64,000 nucleotides of DNA from Methylicorpusculum oleiharenae (GTDB lineage Bacteria; Pseudomonadota; Gammaproteobacteria; Methylococcales; Methylomonadaceae): assembly GCF_009828925.2 (NCBI RefSeq), contig NZ_WUTY02000001.1, positions 4,742,492-4,806,491 on the forward strand. Reading direction: 5' to 3'. Shown one piece after another: positions 1-8,900 of the stretch. A model generated the notes under the pieces. That model did not search any database and was not told the origin of the DNA. It saw only the letters and a list, made by a program, of their open reading frames with translations. A program made the translations under genes and the position numbers. Numbering within the stretch: position 1 is the stretch's first letter; each line of letters opens with the position of its first letter.

Positions 1-552
1 GGATAAGCTTCACTTTCATCCAAAATTCTGAGTTCGATTTTTCCATCACATTCAGGGAGGTTCTGTTGCATTAACTTCAAAAACGCATGTTTAGCCGAGC
101 AAGAATGCCAGCTCTTCAAACTGGACGGATTTATTCTGTCAAGGCAATATTGCTGGTCGGTTTTGGACGGACGTCAACAGATTATTACGCTGTTTAGCAA
201 ACTGCAGAGTCAGTACCTAATAGTGACGTGCCTGATATAGCAAACGGCCGTGTGACAGTAACGAATGGGGTTATTCCAAACGGATAAGCGGTGGGTGTGA
301 CCTCAATTTTTGGCTTCGTGTCAGGCTGCACGTCAAGAGCACCTTGACGACACTGTCAACATCGACACCACTGCGTCCAGAAAAAACATCACCTACACTA
401 CGGGACCTATGACCCGTACTGACTCAAAATGCCATGAAATAAGGGGTTAATCGGAGATTCATTGAAATAATTAGGTTCAATATTATCATAAAAATGCCGC
501 GCAGTATTATCTCAAACCTTGGATTCAAGTTATATGCAAACTAAATTAGTTA
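1..552. other. no recognisable gene
   Basis: I see no open frame longer than about 60 codons, no ribosome-binding site and no protein match on either strand. Multiple stops occur in every frame. It sits outside a block of decayed insertion sequences and is probably degenerate DNA. The rest of hisF, which should lie on this side, was not found here. Confidence 0.5.
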
Positions 553-678
553 GGAATAATTTACGACAGAAGTTTCCCAATAATTTCAAAACGAGACTTT
601 CATTATGCTTGGGCTGAAGTGATTATCGATGGGCTTTCTGTAAACTTCGGCAAACCCATTAACAGCCAAAAGTTTGGA
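553..678 (+). repeat. dispersed repeat, copy 1 (transposase remnant)
   Basis: This stretch aligns nearly end to end with 11243-11370, sharing runs such as ATAATTTACGAC, AAGTTTCCCAATAA, ATTATCGATGGG and CGGCAAACCCATTAA. Translated forward, both copies give the same short peptide (IIDG-S-VN--GKPI). In the second copy this peptide runs straight into a transposase-like coding frame. This copy is therefore probably the 5' remnant of the same transposon family, with the coding part lost. Confidence 0.65.
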
Positions 679-722
679 TACCCAAAATAGAGTAAAACAA
701 AGCCAAAAATTATAGAAAAAAC

Positions 723-960
723 GTAAGCGTCCATCCGAGCCACCTATTCGTGCTCGACTTGACATGGTTTAATTCAAGCGGCTGAACGGCAACAGTTCGT
801 CGATCCGGCTGTTGGGCCAGATGGGTAGTTTTACCAGGGTTTCATTTAACCAAGCGGCGGGATCAAGGCCATTGAGTTTGGCGGTGCCGAGCAGGGTTTG
901 GATGTCAGCGGCCCGTTGACCGGCACGCTCGGATCCCGCGAACAGCCAGTTTTTTCGATT
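723..960 (-). mobile_element. IS66-family element, 3' end remnant
   Basis: The minus-strand frame ending at 769 reads RKNWLFAGSERAGQRAA..IQTLLGTAKLNGLDP..WL..TL..LP.WPN.RIDELLPF, the typical C-terminus of IS66-family transposases (DDE_Tnp_IS66_C). About 45 bases beyond the stop lies GTAAGCGT at 723, matching the GTAAGCG tip of IS66 terminal inverted repeats. Only the last ~60 codons and one end survive. At about 960 the frame changes abruptly into a Y1-type transposase, so IS66 appears to have inserted into or recombined with that older element. Confidence 0.75.
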
Positions 961-1253
961 ATGCAAAGCTTTGCATAACAAAAATAATTGTAGTATTGCA
1001 AATAGTAACGCCCCAGCATTTGCATGGCTTTGCCCAGGCTCTGTTCGTGATGTGGGGTAATGAGCAGATGCTCATGGTTAGTCATTAACACATAAGCATG
1101 AACAGAGCATCCATGCTTGTCACAGGCCAATTTCAACTTTTCAAGATAGAAATTGTAATCAGCATCAGCGCAGAAAGTTTCTGCGCGATTATTACCTCGA
1201 AGAATCACATGTTGTGGTTAGTTGGGGATAACAAATCTGGGTAAACGTGCCAT
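961..1253 (-). pseudogene. REP-associated Y1 (IS200-like) transposase, truncated and with a nonsense codon
   Basis: The ATG at 1253 opens MARLPRFVIPN, then a TAA stop at 1218-1220, then PQHVILRGNNRAETF in the same frame. Family members read NQPQHV here, so a CAA codon has become TAA. The frame continues through the HUH-type metal motif (TNHEHLLITP) to LGRYYLQYYNYF and is then cut by IS66 sequence at about 960. The catalytic tyrosine region is missing. Y1 transposases nick and rejoin single-stranded DNA. This copy cannot be active. Confidence 0.75.
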
Positions 1254-1305
1254 GGCCTGCTCTTTGGTCGAAAAAATAGGCCTCCTACGACGCTAAAAAC
1301 CTTAA

Positions 1306-1333
1306 ATCAATCGGGGGTCTGACCCCCATTGAT
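1306..1333. repeat. REP-like hairpin at the edge of the Y1 transposase element
   Basis: ATCAAT, GGGGGTCTGACCCCC and ATTGAT form a near-perfect inverted repeat with one bulged base. Hairpins with a GGGGTCAGACCCC-like core commonly flank REP-associated tyrosine transposases. Its position just upstream of the transposase start, and abutting the hisF remnant, suggests it marks the outer end of the inserted element. Confidence 0.6.
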
Positions 1334-1336
1334 CGC

Positions 1337-1393
1337 AGTGTGCTTGAAGCCAAGCAACATATGGCATCACGCGGCATTGAGGTGCGTTTATAG
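1337..1393 (+). pseudogene. hisF: hisF, 3' terminal remnant
   Basis: The frame ending in TAG at 1391-1393 reads [17 protein letters not shown], which matches the C-terminal helix and tail of imidazole glycerol phosphate synthase subunit HisF. It overlaps the GTG start of hisI by one base, as expected for an intact his operon. Upstream, the frame runs directly into a REP-like hairpin and transposase debris. About 240 upstream codons are absent from the window. Either hisF is inactivated or an intact copy lies elsewhere. Confidence 0.7.
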
Positions 1394-1785
1394 TGACAGG
1401 CGATTGGTTGGATGAAATACGCTGGACCAGCGAAGGTCTGATACCGGTCATCGCCCAGCAGGCCGATACCGGAAAAGTGTTAATGTTTGCCTGGATGAAT
1501 CGTGAGTCGCTGGCATTGACGGTCGAGGAAGGCTATGCGGTCTATTGGTCCCGGTCAAGAAACCGGCTTTGGCGCAAAGGCGAAGAATCCGGGCACAGAC
1601 AGAAAGTCATTTCACTTTACCTGGACTGTGATGAAGATGTTATTTTATTAGCCGTTGATCAGCACGACGGTATCGCCTGTCATACCGGGCGGCACAGCTG
1701 TTTTTACAGAAAACTGGTCGATGGTCAATGGCAGGCTGTTGATCCGGTACTAAAAGACCCTAAAGCGATATACAATCATGAATGA
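1393..1785 (+). CDS. hisI: phosphoribosyl-AMP cyclohydrolase HisI
   Basis: HisI opens the purine ring of phosphoribosyl-AMP in the third step of histidine synthesis, in the cytoplasm. The 130-residue protein has the family length for a stand-alone HisI. It shows the expected blocks: [30 protein letters not shown], and the metal-site segment [17 protein letters not shown] with the conserved Cys and His ligands. The GTG start overlaps the hisF stop by one base. The last eight bases overlap hisE. Its normal upstream operon partner hisF is broken, so expression from the usual his promoter is doubtful. Confidence 0.95.
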   Translation: MTGDWLDEIRWTSEGLIPVIAQQADTGKVLMFAWMNRESLALTVEEGYAVYWSRSRNRLWRKGEESGHRQKVISLYLDCDEDVILLAVDQHDGIACHTGRHSCFYRKLVDGQWQAVDPVLKDPKAIYNHE

Positions 1786-2098
1786 TGTTTTGCAACAATT
1801 AGCCGATATACTGGAACAGCGCAAACAGGCGACGGAAGAAAAATCTTATGTTGCCAGCCTCTATGCAAAAGGTTTGGACAGTATTTTAAAAAAAATTGGT
1901 GAAGAGGCTACAGAAACGGTTATTGCCGCTAAAAACGGTGATAAAGAGCAAATTATTTATGAAACAGCAGACTTGTGGTTCCATTGCATGGTGTTGCTGG
2001 CTCAACAAGGTCTGGGGCCGGAGCAGGTCCTGCAAGAATTACAGCGGCGCTTTGGTTTATCCGGATTAGAGGAAAAAGCAAAACGCAAAAAAAATTAA
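1778..2098 (+). CDS. hisE: phosphoribosyl-ATP pyrophosphatase HisE
   Basis: HisE removes pyrophosphate from phosphoribosyl-ATP, the second step of histidine synthesis. The protein has 106 residues and is an all-helical MazG-like pyrophosphohydrolase. The acidic metal-binding helix is visible in [16 protein letters not shown] and YETADLWFH. It overlaps hisI by eight bases, implying translational coupling. In many bacteria HisI and HisE are fused; here they are separate. The tat genes follow after 33 bases. Confidence 0.95.
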   Translation: MNDVLQQLADILEQRKQATEEKSYVASLYAKGLDSILKKIGEEATETVIAAKNGDKEQIIYETADLWFHCMVLLAQQGLGPEQVLQELQRRFGLSGLEEKAKRKKN

Positions 2099-2131
2099 CA
2101 TCATTTCGGCATAAGCCAATTCGGAGTCAAA

Positions 2132-2350
2132 ATGGGCATCAGTGTTACTCAATTACTCATAGTTTTAGTTATCGTCATTGTGTTGTTCGGCACAAAAAGA
2201 CTGCGCAATATCGGTTCAGATCTGGGCGGCGCCATCAAGGGTTTTCGTTCAGCCATGAAAGATGGAGAGGCTGGAAAAAACCTGCCGGATAAAGATGACG
2301 AAGACGATATCGTCAGTCATGTCGAATCAAAAGATGACAAAAAAGTTTAG
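2132..2350 (+). CDS. tatA: Sec-independent translocase subunit TatA
   Basis: TatA oligomerises in the inner membrane to form the pore through which folded twin-arginine proteins pass. The 72-residue protein has one N-terminal membrane helix (residues 3-20), the [14 protein letters not shown] hinge and amphipathic helix, and an acidic, disordered C-terminus. The short helix and the FGxKRL motif separate it from TatB. It lies directly between hisE and tatB in a his-tat operon, an arrangement common in beta- and gammaproteobacteria. Confidence 0.93.
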   Translation: MGISVTQLLIVLVIVIVLFGTKRLRNIGSDLGGAIKGFRSAMKDGEAGKNLPDKDDEDDIVSHVESKDDKKV

Positions 2351-2358
2351 ACAACATT

Positions 2359-2679
2359 ATGTTTGACGTTGGTTTTTGGGAAATTTGCATGGTGGGTTTG
2401 GTCAGTCTGCTAGTGATTGGGCCTGAACGACTCCCCAAGGCTGCGCGGATTGCAGGCTACTGGCTGGGTAAAACACGCAGTATGGTCGCGGCTGTCAAGG
2501 CTGAAATCAAAGAAGAATTACAGGCTGAAGAGATTCGGCAAACCTTGCGGGAACATGCGTCACTTGAAGATCTGAACGAAACTATTTCAGAAGTCAAACA
2601 GGCTTCCCAAAACCTGAAAGAATCAATTGATTCCGTTCCCAAACAATTGAGCGGAAAAACAAAGCCTGTCGATGAGTAA
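2359..2679 (+). CDS. tatB: Sec-independent translocase subunit TatB
   Basis: TatB partners with TatC to form the receptor for twin-arginine signal peptides. The 106-residue product has an N-terminal membrane helix, the [12 protein letters not shown] motif that typifies TatB (TatA has FGxKRL), and a long charged helical tail. The start lies eight bases after tatA. Its 3' end overlaps tatC by eight bases, so all three subunits should be made together. Confidence 0.93.
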   Translation: MFDVGFWEICMVGLVSLLVIGPERLPKAARIAGYWLGKTRSMVAAVKAEIKEELQAEEIRQTLREHASLEDLNETISEVKQASQNLKESIDSVPKQLSGKTKPVDE

Positions 2680-3445
2680 ACATACTTTTGATCATCAAGA
2701 AGAACTGCCTTTCATCTCGCATTTAATCGAGCTACGAAATCGGATTTTAAAAGTCGTTCTTTCTGTTCTGGTTGTGTTTCTGGGTTTAGCGACCTATGCA
2801 AATCAGATATACAGTTATCTGGCCGGACCGCTGTTAAAGCATTTGCCAGAAAATAGCACGATGATTGCGATTGATGTCGCATCCCCTTTTTTCACTCCGT
2901 TTAAGCTTGCGTTGGTTCTTTCGGTATTCATAGCAGTGCCTATTATTCTGTATCAATTCTGGGCTTTTGTGGCGCCGGGGCTGTATAAGAACGAACGGAA
3001 AATGATCCTGCCGCTGCTTGTTGCGAGCACATTTCTGTTTTACTTGGGCGTGGCTTTTGCCTATTTCGTCGTTTTTCCGTTGATTTTCGGGTTTTTAACG
3101 GCCGCAGCACCGGAAGGGGTTGCGGTAATGACGGATATCAGTAAATACCTGGATTTTGTGCTAACCCTGTTTTTTGCTTTCGGCATTTGCTTTGAAGTGC
3201 CGATATTCACCATAGTTCTGGTTTGGACAGGTTTGACATCGCCGGCTGATTTAGCCGAAAAGCGTCCTTATGTGATTGTTGGGGCTTTTATTATCGGGAT
3301 GTTGCTGACACCACCCGATGCAATATCACAGACCTTATTGGCTATTCCAATGTGGATGTTGTTTGAAATAGGCTTATTGTTCTCGCGTTTATTCGTACGT
3401 AAACATGATAACAGTTTGCAAATCACGACAGGGGAAGATGAGTAA
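2672..3445 (+). CDS. tatC: Sec-independent translocase subunit TatC
   Basis: TatC is the multi-spanning component that binds twin-arginine signal peptides. The 257-residue protein has the usual size, with six predicted membrane helices. Family signatures include the N-terminal HLIELRNRI segment, [15 protein letters not shown] and [10 protein letters not shown]. The final gene of the operon ends at 3445. Downstream there is only gene debris. Confidence 0.95.
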   Translation: MSKHTFDHQEELPFISHLIELRNRILKVVLSVLVVFLGLATYANQIYSYLAGPLLKHLPENSTMIAIDVASPFFTPFKLALVLSVFIAVPIILYQFWAFVAPGLYKNERKMILPLLVASTFLFYLGVAFAYFVVFPLIFGFLTAAAPEGVAVMTDISKYLDFVLTLFFAFGICFEVPIFTIVLVWTGLTSPADLAEKRPYVIVGAFIIGMLLTPPDAISQTLLAIPMWMLFEIGLLFSRLFVRKHDNSLQITTGEDE

Positions 3446-3469
3446 TCATTTAGCCCATCCACTTCACAT

Positions 3470-3724
3470 CTATTCTTCAATGTGGATGAAGATGTGAACC
3501 ATAAGTAAATTATGAGAACGCACTTTAGAAGCACACTCAATGCCGGTTTTTTCTTCAAGCCACCCAAATAAGGATGCGATCGGTTGACGAATGCGCGATA
3601 TGGAAGTGGACAACCATTGATCCGAAGGTTCTAAACGACCTTGCCCTTGGTCTTTTTTAACGGGGGTAACACGCTGAGTCCTTGGACGGCTTCGATCAAT
3701 TGCGCATCCGGTCTGCGTTTTCAA
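3470..3724 (-). pseudogene. transposase C-terminal fragment
   Basis: The minus frame contains DQWLSTSISRIRQPIASLFGWLEEKTGIE.ASKVRS...LMVHIF, which resembles the C-terminal end of DDE transposases of the IS4/IS5/IS982 broad group. The N-terminal catalytic part is missing and no terminal repeats are evident. A 9-bp inverted repeat (TTCACATCT / AGATGTGAA) lies at 3463-3498 over the fragment's 3' end. Family assignment is uncertain. Confidence 0.5.
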
Positions 3725-3857
3725 TCAACCTCATCACCCTGTTTGCGTTGGTACTGACCATTGGCATTGTCGTGGACAATGCTATTGTGGTTACTGAAGT
3801 CGTGCATGCCAAGATGGAACAATGGGTACCAATAAACAAAAGACCTAAAGTTTCATA
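3723..3857 (+). pseudogene. RND efflux pump fragment
   Basis: The plus frame reads INLITLFALVLTIGIVVDNAIVVTEVVHAKME and then soon ends at a TAG. This is the highly conserved transmembrane-4 region of AcrB/HAE1-type RND transporters, including the aspartates of the proton relay (VVDNAIVV). Only about 40 codons of a normal ~1050 remain, joined on the left to a transposase fragment on the other strand. It is a relic of a lost efflux pump gene. Confidence 0.7.
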
Positions 3858-4134
3858 GAAATTTGTTGAATACCGTATCCAACAAGTCTTTCAGCTTGTT
3901 TTCACCTTCTCAAAAATAGCCCGTTTTGACAGTGTAATTTTTTATGAGATTTAAACTGCCAGAGTTTTTCGCACCAAGAATAATGAATTTGTGTTGATTA
4001 TAGGCCGACGGCGGCTCATAGATAAACGAAAACCCAGGCTATAGGTCAAATGGTCCGCAGGCCCCAAATTTGCGATCGCATATAAAGCCTGAGAAACTTT
4101 AGAGCTCTGTATTTATTAGCATCCAATGGTTAAA
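3858..4134. other. debris; possible ATPase remnant on the minus strand
   Basis: No complete gene is visible. On the minus strand, around 3915-4030, a frame reads FIYEPPSAYNQHKFIILGAKNSG, which loosely recalls the start of an AAA-type ATPase with a damaged P-loop. It ends after about 40 codons. The match is weak. Confidence 0.2.
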
Positions 4135-5463
4135 TTACTGCATAACATCAGTTATTTCATTGGGGTAAATCTGGACAAAAACGATGCGAGGTCCATTCAT
4201 TTTTCTGATCACAACATCGAACTGCCTGAATTCAATCTTTTGGCCTTCGATCGGAATGTCGCGCAGCTTGGCCATGATGAGACCACCAATCGATACCTCA
4301 TCTTCCAATTTAAGCTCTTCATTCTCGACATCGATTCCCAGAATCCGTTCCAGCGAAAATATCGGCAGACTGCCCTTGCCCATAAGTGTGCCGTTATTAA
4401 GCCTGGTCCAGTCATTTTTGTTTTGTCGGAACTCGTCGCGGATCTCACCGACCATCGCACTTAACAAATTATCTAGCGTGATGAAGCCTTGCGGTTTTTG
4501 GCCTTTTTGTCCAATAATAGCGAAATGCGATGTTCCCATGCGGAAGTGACGGAATAGTTCCATTGCCGGTCTGTGCGGCGCTATGTATTGGATAGGCCGC
4601 AAGTAGTCAGTCAAATCCTCAAGCGTTTGGCCCTCCTGCTGGGCGAAAAACAAATCTTTCAAATGAATTACTCCTAACACATCGATGCCGTTAGTGTCGA
4701 AATAGGGATAACGGCTAAAGCGTTTTTCAGACACCCTTTGCAGATTTTTTTGCAATGACTCGTTGCGGTGCAATGCAGTGATCTCATGGATCGGGCGCAT
4801 CAGGTCGGACACTTCGAGTTCGCTGAAGTCTAACGTTTTCGCCAGAATGTTCCATTCATCGCGCGTAAAGCGGTCGTCTGGGAAGTTGCTGCGTAAAATA
4901 AGTTTAAGTTCATCAGCCGAGTAATGCGCATCATGACCATGAACATTATCCAAACCCAACAGGCGTAATACCAAATTGGCGCTGGAGTTGAGCAACCAGA
5001 TCACTGGATACATCAGCCAATAAAATCCGTAGAGCGGCCCGGCGCTCAATAAGCCGATTTTTTCAGGATTACGAATTGCCAGAGATTTCGGTGCAAGCTC
5101 GCCGACGACAATGTGCAGAAACGAAATGATGGTAAAGGCGAAAGCAAATGATATGCCGTGTATCAGCTCCGGTGAGGTGACGCCGAGCTTATCGAACAGA
5201 GATTCCAGCAGGCTCGCAAACGCAGGCTCGCCAATCCAGCCTAAACCGAGCGAAGCGAGTGTAATGCCCAGCTGGCATGCCGATAAATAAGCATCAAGTT
5301 TTGCGTGCACCTTTCCCAAAATGCGTCCACGCCAACCTTTCGTTTTAACAATCGCGTTGATGCGCGTTTTTCGCAGTTTGACCAGACCGAACTCTGCCGC
5401 CACAAAAAAGCCATTGAGCGCGACCAGCAACAGCGCGGTAAAGATCAGAAAAAGATTATTCAT
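4135..5463 (-). CDS. CNNM/CorC-type hemolysin family membrane protein
   Basis: This 442-residue protein has the standard three-part layout of the HlyC/CorC (CNNM) family. It starts with an N-terminal DUF21 domain with about four membrane helices (residues 1-190: FFVAAEFGLVKLRKTRI.., ASLGLGWIGEPAFA, GELAPKSLAIRNPE). A pair of CBS domains follows (about 215-335), then a C-terminal CorC_HlyC transporter-associated domain (about 350-440, G..VSIGGLIMAKLRDIPIEGQKI). Members are linked to magnesium or cobalt efflux and ion homeostasis. Substrate cannot be told from sequence. It stands alone between two debris regions. Confidence 0.9.
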   Translation of the reverse strand: MNNLFLIFTALLLVALNGFFVAAEFGLVKLRKTRINAIVKTKGWRGRILGKVHAKLDAYLSACQLGITLASLGLGWIGEPAFASLLESLFDKLGVTSPELIHGISFAFAFTIISFLHIVVGELAPKSLAIRNPEKIGLLSAGPLYGFYWLMYPVIWLLNSSANLVLRLLGLDNVHGHDAHYSADELKLILRSNFPDDRFTRDEWNILAKTLDFSELEVSDLMRPIHEITALHRNESLQKNLQRVSEKRFSRYPYFDTNGIDVLGVIHLKDLFFAQQEGQTLEDLTDYLRPIQYIAPHRPAMELFRHFRMGTSHFAIIGQKGQKPQGFITLDNLLSAMVGEIRDEFRQNKNDWTRLNNGTLMGKGSLPIFSLERILGIDVENEELKLEDEVSIGGLIMAKLRDIPIEGQKIEFRQFDVVIRKMNGPRIVFVQIYPNEITDVMQ

Positions 5464-5942
5464 AACACTTAAGCTTTAATGGAAAGTAATATTGACGTCG
5501 TCGATCAAATTAAGGAGTGGCAAAATTAAGGGTAGTATACACATAGCTGCCCATACGGACATTGGGTCGGCGTAAAATTGCACAGCCTTCCGCTTCTGGC
5601 TCAAACTCGGCTTTATCTGCTTCGGCGGGCAAGGCCCTGCCAAACAATGCTAAGGCCCCGCGTTGATTGATGACGAAACGCCAACGCCGGTTCATGCCGC
5701 TTCCGCTGGCCACACTGCTTAAAATGGCGGAGGTAGGATCGATCTCATGGGGTGGTGTGATGGGATTGCTGTGCGGGCAATACGGCTGGAACGGCTCACT
5801 GACACAGAAGAGCTCGTTTTTTTCTCCAAGGCGGCGCTTATGCGGGAGTCCCAGTCCCTAACGTGTATCAGGGTGCAGTGGAGCATAACCACCTAAGTTT
5901 TTAAACAGATGTACCTACTACGCCTTCTTCTTGAAGCAATAT
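5464..5942. other. intergenic, no recognised gene
   Basis: Two short overlapping frames of about 65 codons exist on opposite strands (minus 5510-5713, plus 5667-5861). Neither has a ribosome-binding site nor a family I recognise. The region separates two convergent-free minus-strand genes and probably holds decayed coding DNA. Confidence 0.4.
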
Positions 5943-8900
5943 TTACTTTACCAGGACTTTTCTCCGAAACAGTTTTTCAAGTTCCAAAATACCAAACATG
6001 CCAACACCGATGGCGATAATCTCCATGCCATGCACTAAATCCACCGGGCGGCTGTCAAAAAATGCCTCCATAAACGGCGCATAGGTAAACACCAGTTGCA
6101 GGATGATGACCGCAGTGACGCCAATCAGTACCGCCGGTGAATTGAACAGGCGTTTGAAACTTAAGGATGAAACACGCTGATAGCGCACGCTGAACAGGTA
6201 AAAAACCTCCATCGTCACCAGCGTATTGACGGCATAGGTGCGCGCTTCCTCCAGCGTAGAACCCTGATACAGGCTCAATTTGAAAATACCAAATATACCG
6301 GCTGCAAACAATGCGGTTACCAATAGTATGCGCCAAACCAGAAACCCTGAAAGAATAGGCTCGTTCGCAGGTCGCGGTGGATGTGTCATGCTGTCCGGTT
6401 CGCCGGGTTCGAATGCGAGCGTCATGGCCAGAGCTATCGAACTCACCATATTGACCCAAAGGATCTGTAAGGGCGTGATCGGCAAAGTATAGCCCAACAA
6501 GATGGCAACGATGATACTGATGGATTCACCGCCGTTGACCGGTAGCAGAAACGCCACGGCCTTTTTCAGGTTCTCATAAACTGCGCGGCCTTCCTTTACG
6601 GCATGGACGATGGTGGCGAAGTTGTCATCGGTAATCACCATCACTGAAGCTTCCTTGGCGGCTTCGGTGCCTTTATGACCCATGGCGATGCCGATGTCGG
6701 CGCGTCTTAGCGCAGGCGCATCATTCACGCCATCGCCGGTCATCGCCACACAAACGCCGTCCGTTTGCAGCAGTCTGACCAGACGCAGTTTATGTTCCGG
6801 GCTGACCCGTGCGTAGACATCCGTCTCCTGAACCCGGCCACGTAATTCATCATCATTCATCAGCTCCATTTCGTGACCGGTGATGACTTCCGACGAATTG
6901 ACCAGATTCAACTGGGCGGCGATGCTGCAAGCTGTAAGCGCATGATCGCCGGTGATCATCTTGACCCGAATACCGGCGCTTTGGCATTCCTTGATCGCCG
7001 CGATAGCCTCGGTGCGTGGGGGATCAATCAGGCCAAACAGCCCGAGCAACACCAGACCATCATTCAAGTCTTCGAAATTCAGCTCCTGGTTATGACTGGG
7101 CGCGGGTTTACAGGCCACTGCCAAAACCCGTTGCCCTTGCCGAGCCAGCAATTCGATCTGCTTTTGCCAGTAATGGCGGTTGATTGCCTGGTCGCCAGCT
7201 GCGGCGCGCTGCTGCACGCACATCTCCAGGAGACGTTCCGGCGCACCCTTAACAAAAATAAGCGCCTCACCCGTATGGCTGTGGTGCATCGTTGCCATGA
7301 ACCTGTGCTCGGAATCGAAAGGAATCAGGTCGGTACGGGGGTAATTTCTGCCTTCCTCGTCCGCATTCAGTCCAGCCTTCATGGCGGCAATCAGCAATGC
7401 CGCCTCCATCGGATCGCCGTGAATGCGCCATCCTTCCTCCCCTTGCTCAAGCGCTGCATCATTACAGAACAGGCCTGCCCGCAATACCTGTTGTGGTATG
7501 GAGGTCGACTCGACCGCTACCCCCAAGCCATCGTGCAGAAAATCGCCATGCGGATCGTAGCCCGTGCCCGTAACCTCAAGCACTTGGTCGGCCGTCACCA
7601 GCGACCGTACCGTCATCTCGTTGCGCGTCAGGGTGCCGGTTTTGTCAGTGCAAATCACGCTGACCGAGCCCAGTGTTTCCACCGCCGGCAAGCGCCTAAT
7701 AATCGCCTTGCGGGTCGCTAGACGCTGCACGCCGATTGCCAGCGTCACCGAAAGAATAGCCGGTAATCCTTCAGGGATGGCTGCGACAGCCATCCCCACG
7801 ACAATCATGAACATGTCCATCGCACTGAAATCACGCACCCATACACCAAACATAAACATGAATATCGACAGCAGCAACACCGCCGCGGTAACCCAGCGGG
7901 CAAAGACCGCCATTTGCCGCAACAACGGTGTCGTCAATGTGTGTACTTGCGACACCAGCGTGCTGATATGTCCGATTTCGGTTTGAGCACCGGTCGCCAC
8001 CACAAGTCCTGATGCCTGACCTGTGGTGACCAGCGTTCCGGAATAGGCCATGCCAAGCCGATCGCTCAATACGGCATCGCAGGCAACCGCTTCGGCGCTT
8101 TTTTCAACCGGCACTGATTCACCGGTCAGCACTGCCTCTTGAATTTGCAGGTTTTTGACTTTTAGCAGCCTCATATCCGCAGGCACTTTATCGCCCGGTT
8201 GCAGCAGCACGATATCGCCGGGCACCAGTTCTTCGGCGGGTACGGTTATACGCCGTCCATCACGCTGCACCATGGCATGTGCTGACAGCATCTGCCGTAT
8301 TGCCCACAGTGCATTTTCGGCTTTGCCTTCCTGAATAAAGCCGAACACGGCATTCAGCATGACCACCGCCAAAATTACACCGGTATCCGTCCAGTGTCCC
8401 AGTATCGCAGTAATGCTTGCGGTGCCGATTAACACATAGAGCAGTAGATTATGAAATTGCACGATGAAACGCATAAACGCCGATCGTGGCTTGCTTTCAG
8501 GCAAGCGGTTCGAACCGTACAAAGCGCGTCGACGCACGATCTCGTCATCCGTCAGGCCTTGGTTTTCATCGGCGTCAAGGGTGCTGAGCACGGCTTCTGT
8601 GGATAATGCATGCCAGTTTTGGTCAGGTATTTGGGGGCTGGTTGTTTCAGTAGGCACATGGGCGCTATCGTCCAGTCCGGGTGCTTCTTTGTCCTGTCCT
8701 TGCTGTTTCAGCCATGCCTGCCAAACAGACAGCAATACAGCCAGAATCACGGGGCCCAAAAAGAGGCCTATCCCGCCGAAGGTCGTGAGTCCACCCAAAA
8801 CACCGAACATCACTACAAGAAAGGGCACTTGGCTAGCGCCACTGATAACTATTGGACGAATTACATTATCTACCGTGCTAACTACCAGAAAGCCCCAAAG

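Noticed and set aside
6873-7721. 282-codon plus-strand frame
   Set aside because: It lies antisense within the P-type ATPase, whose catalytic motifs are intact; this is a shadow frame.
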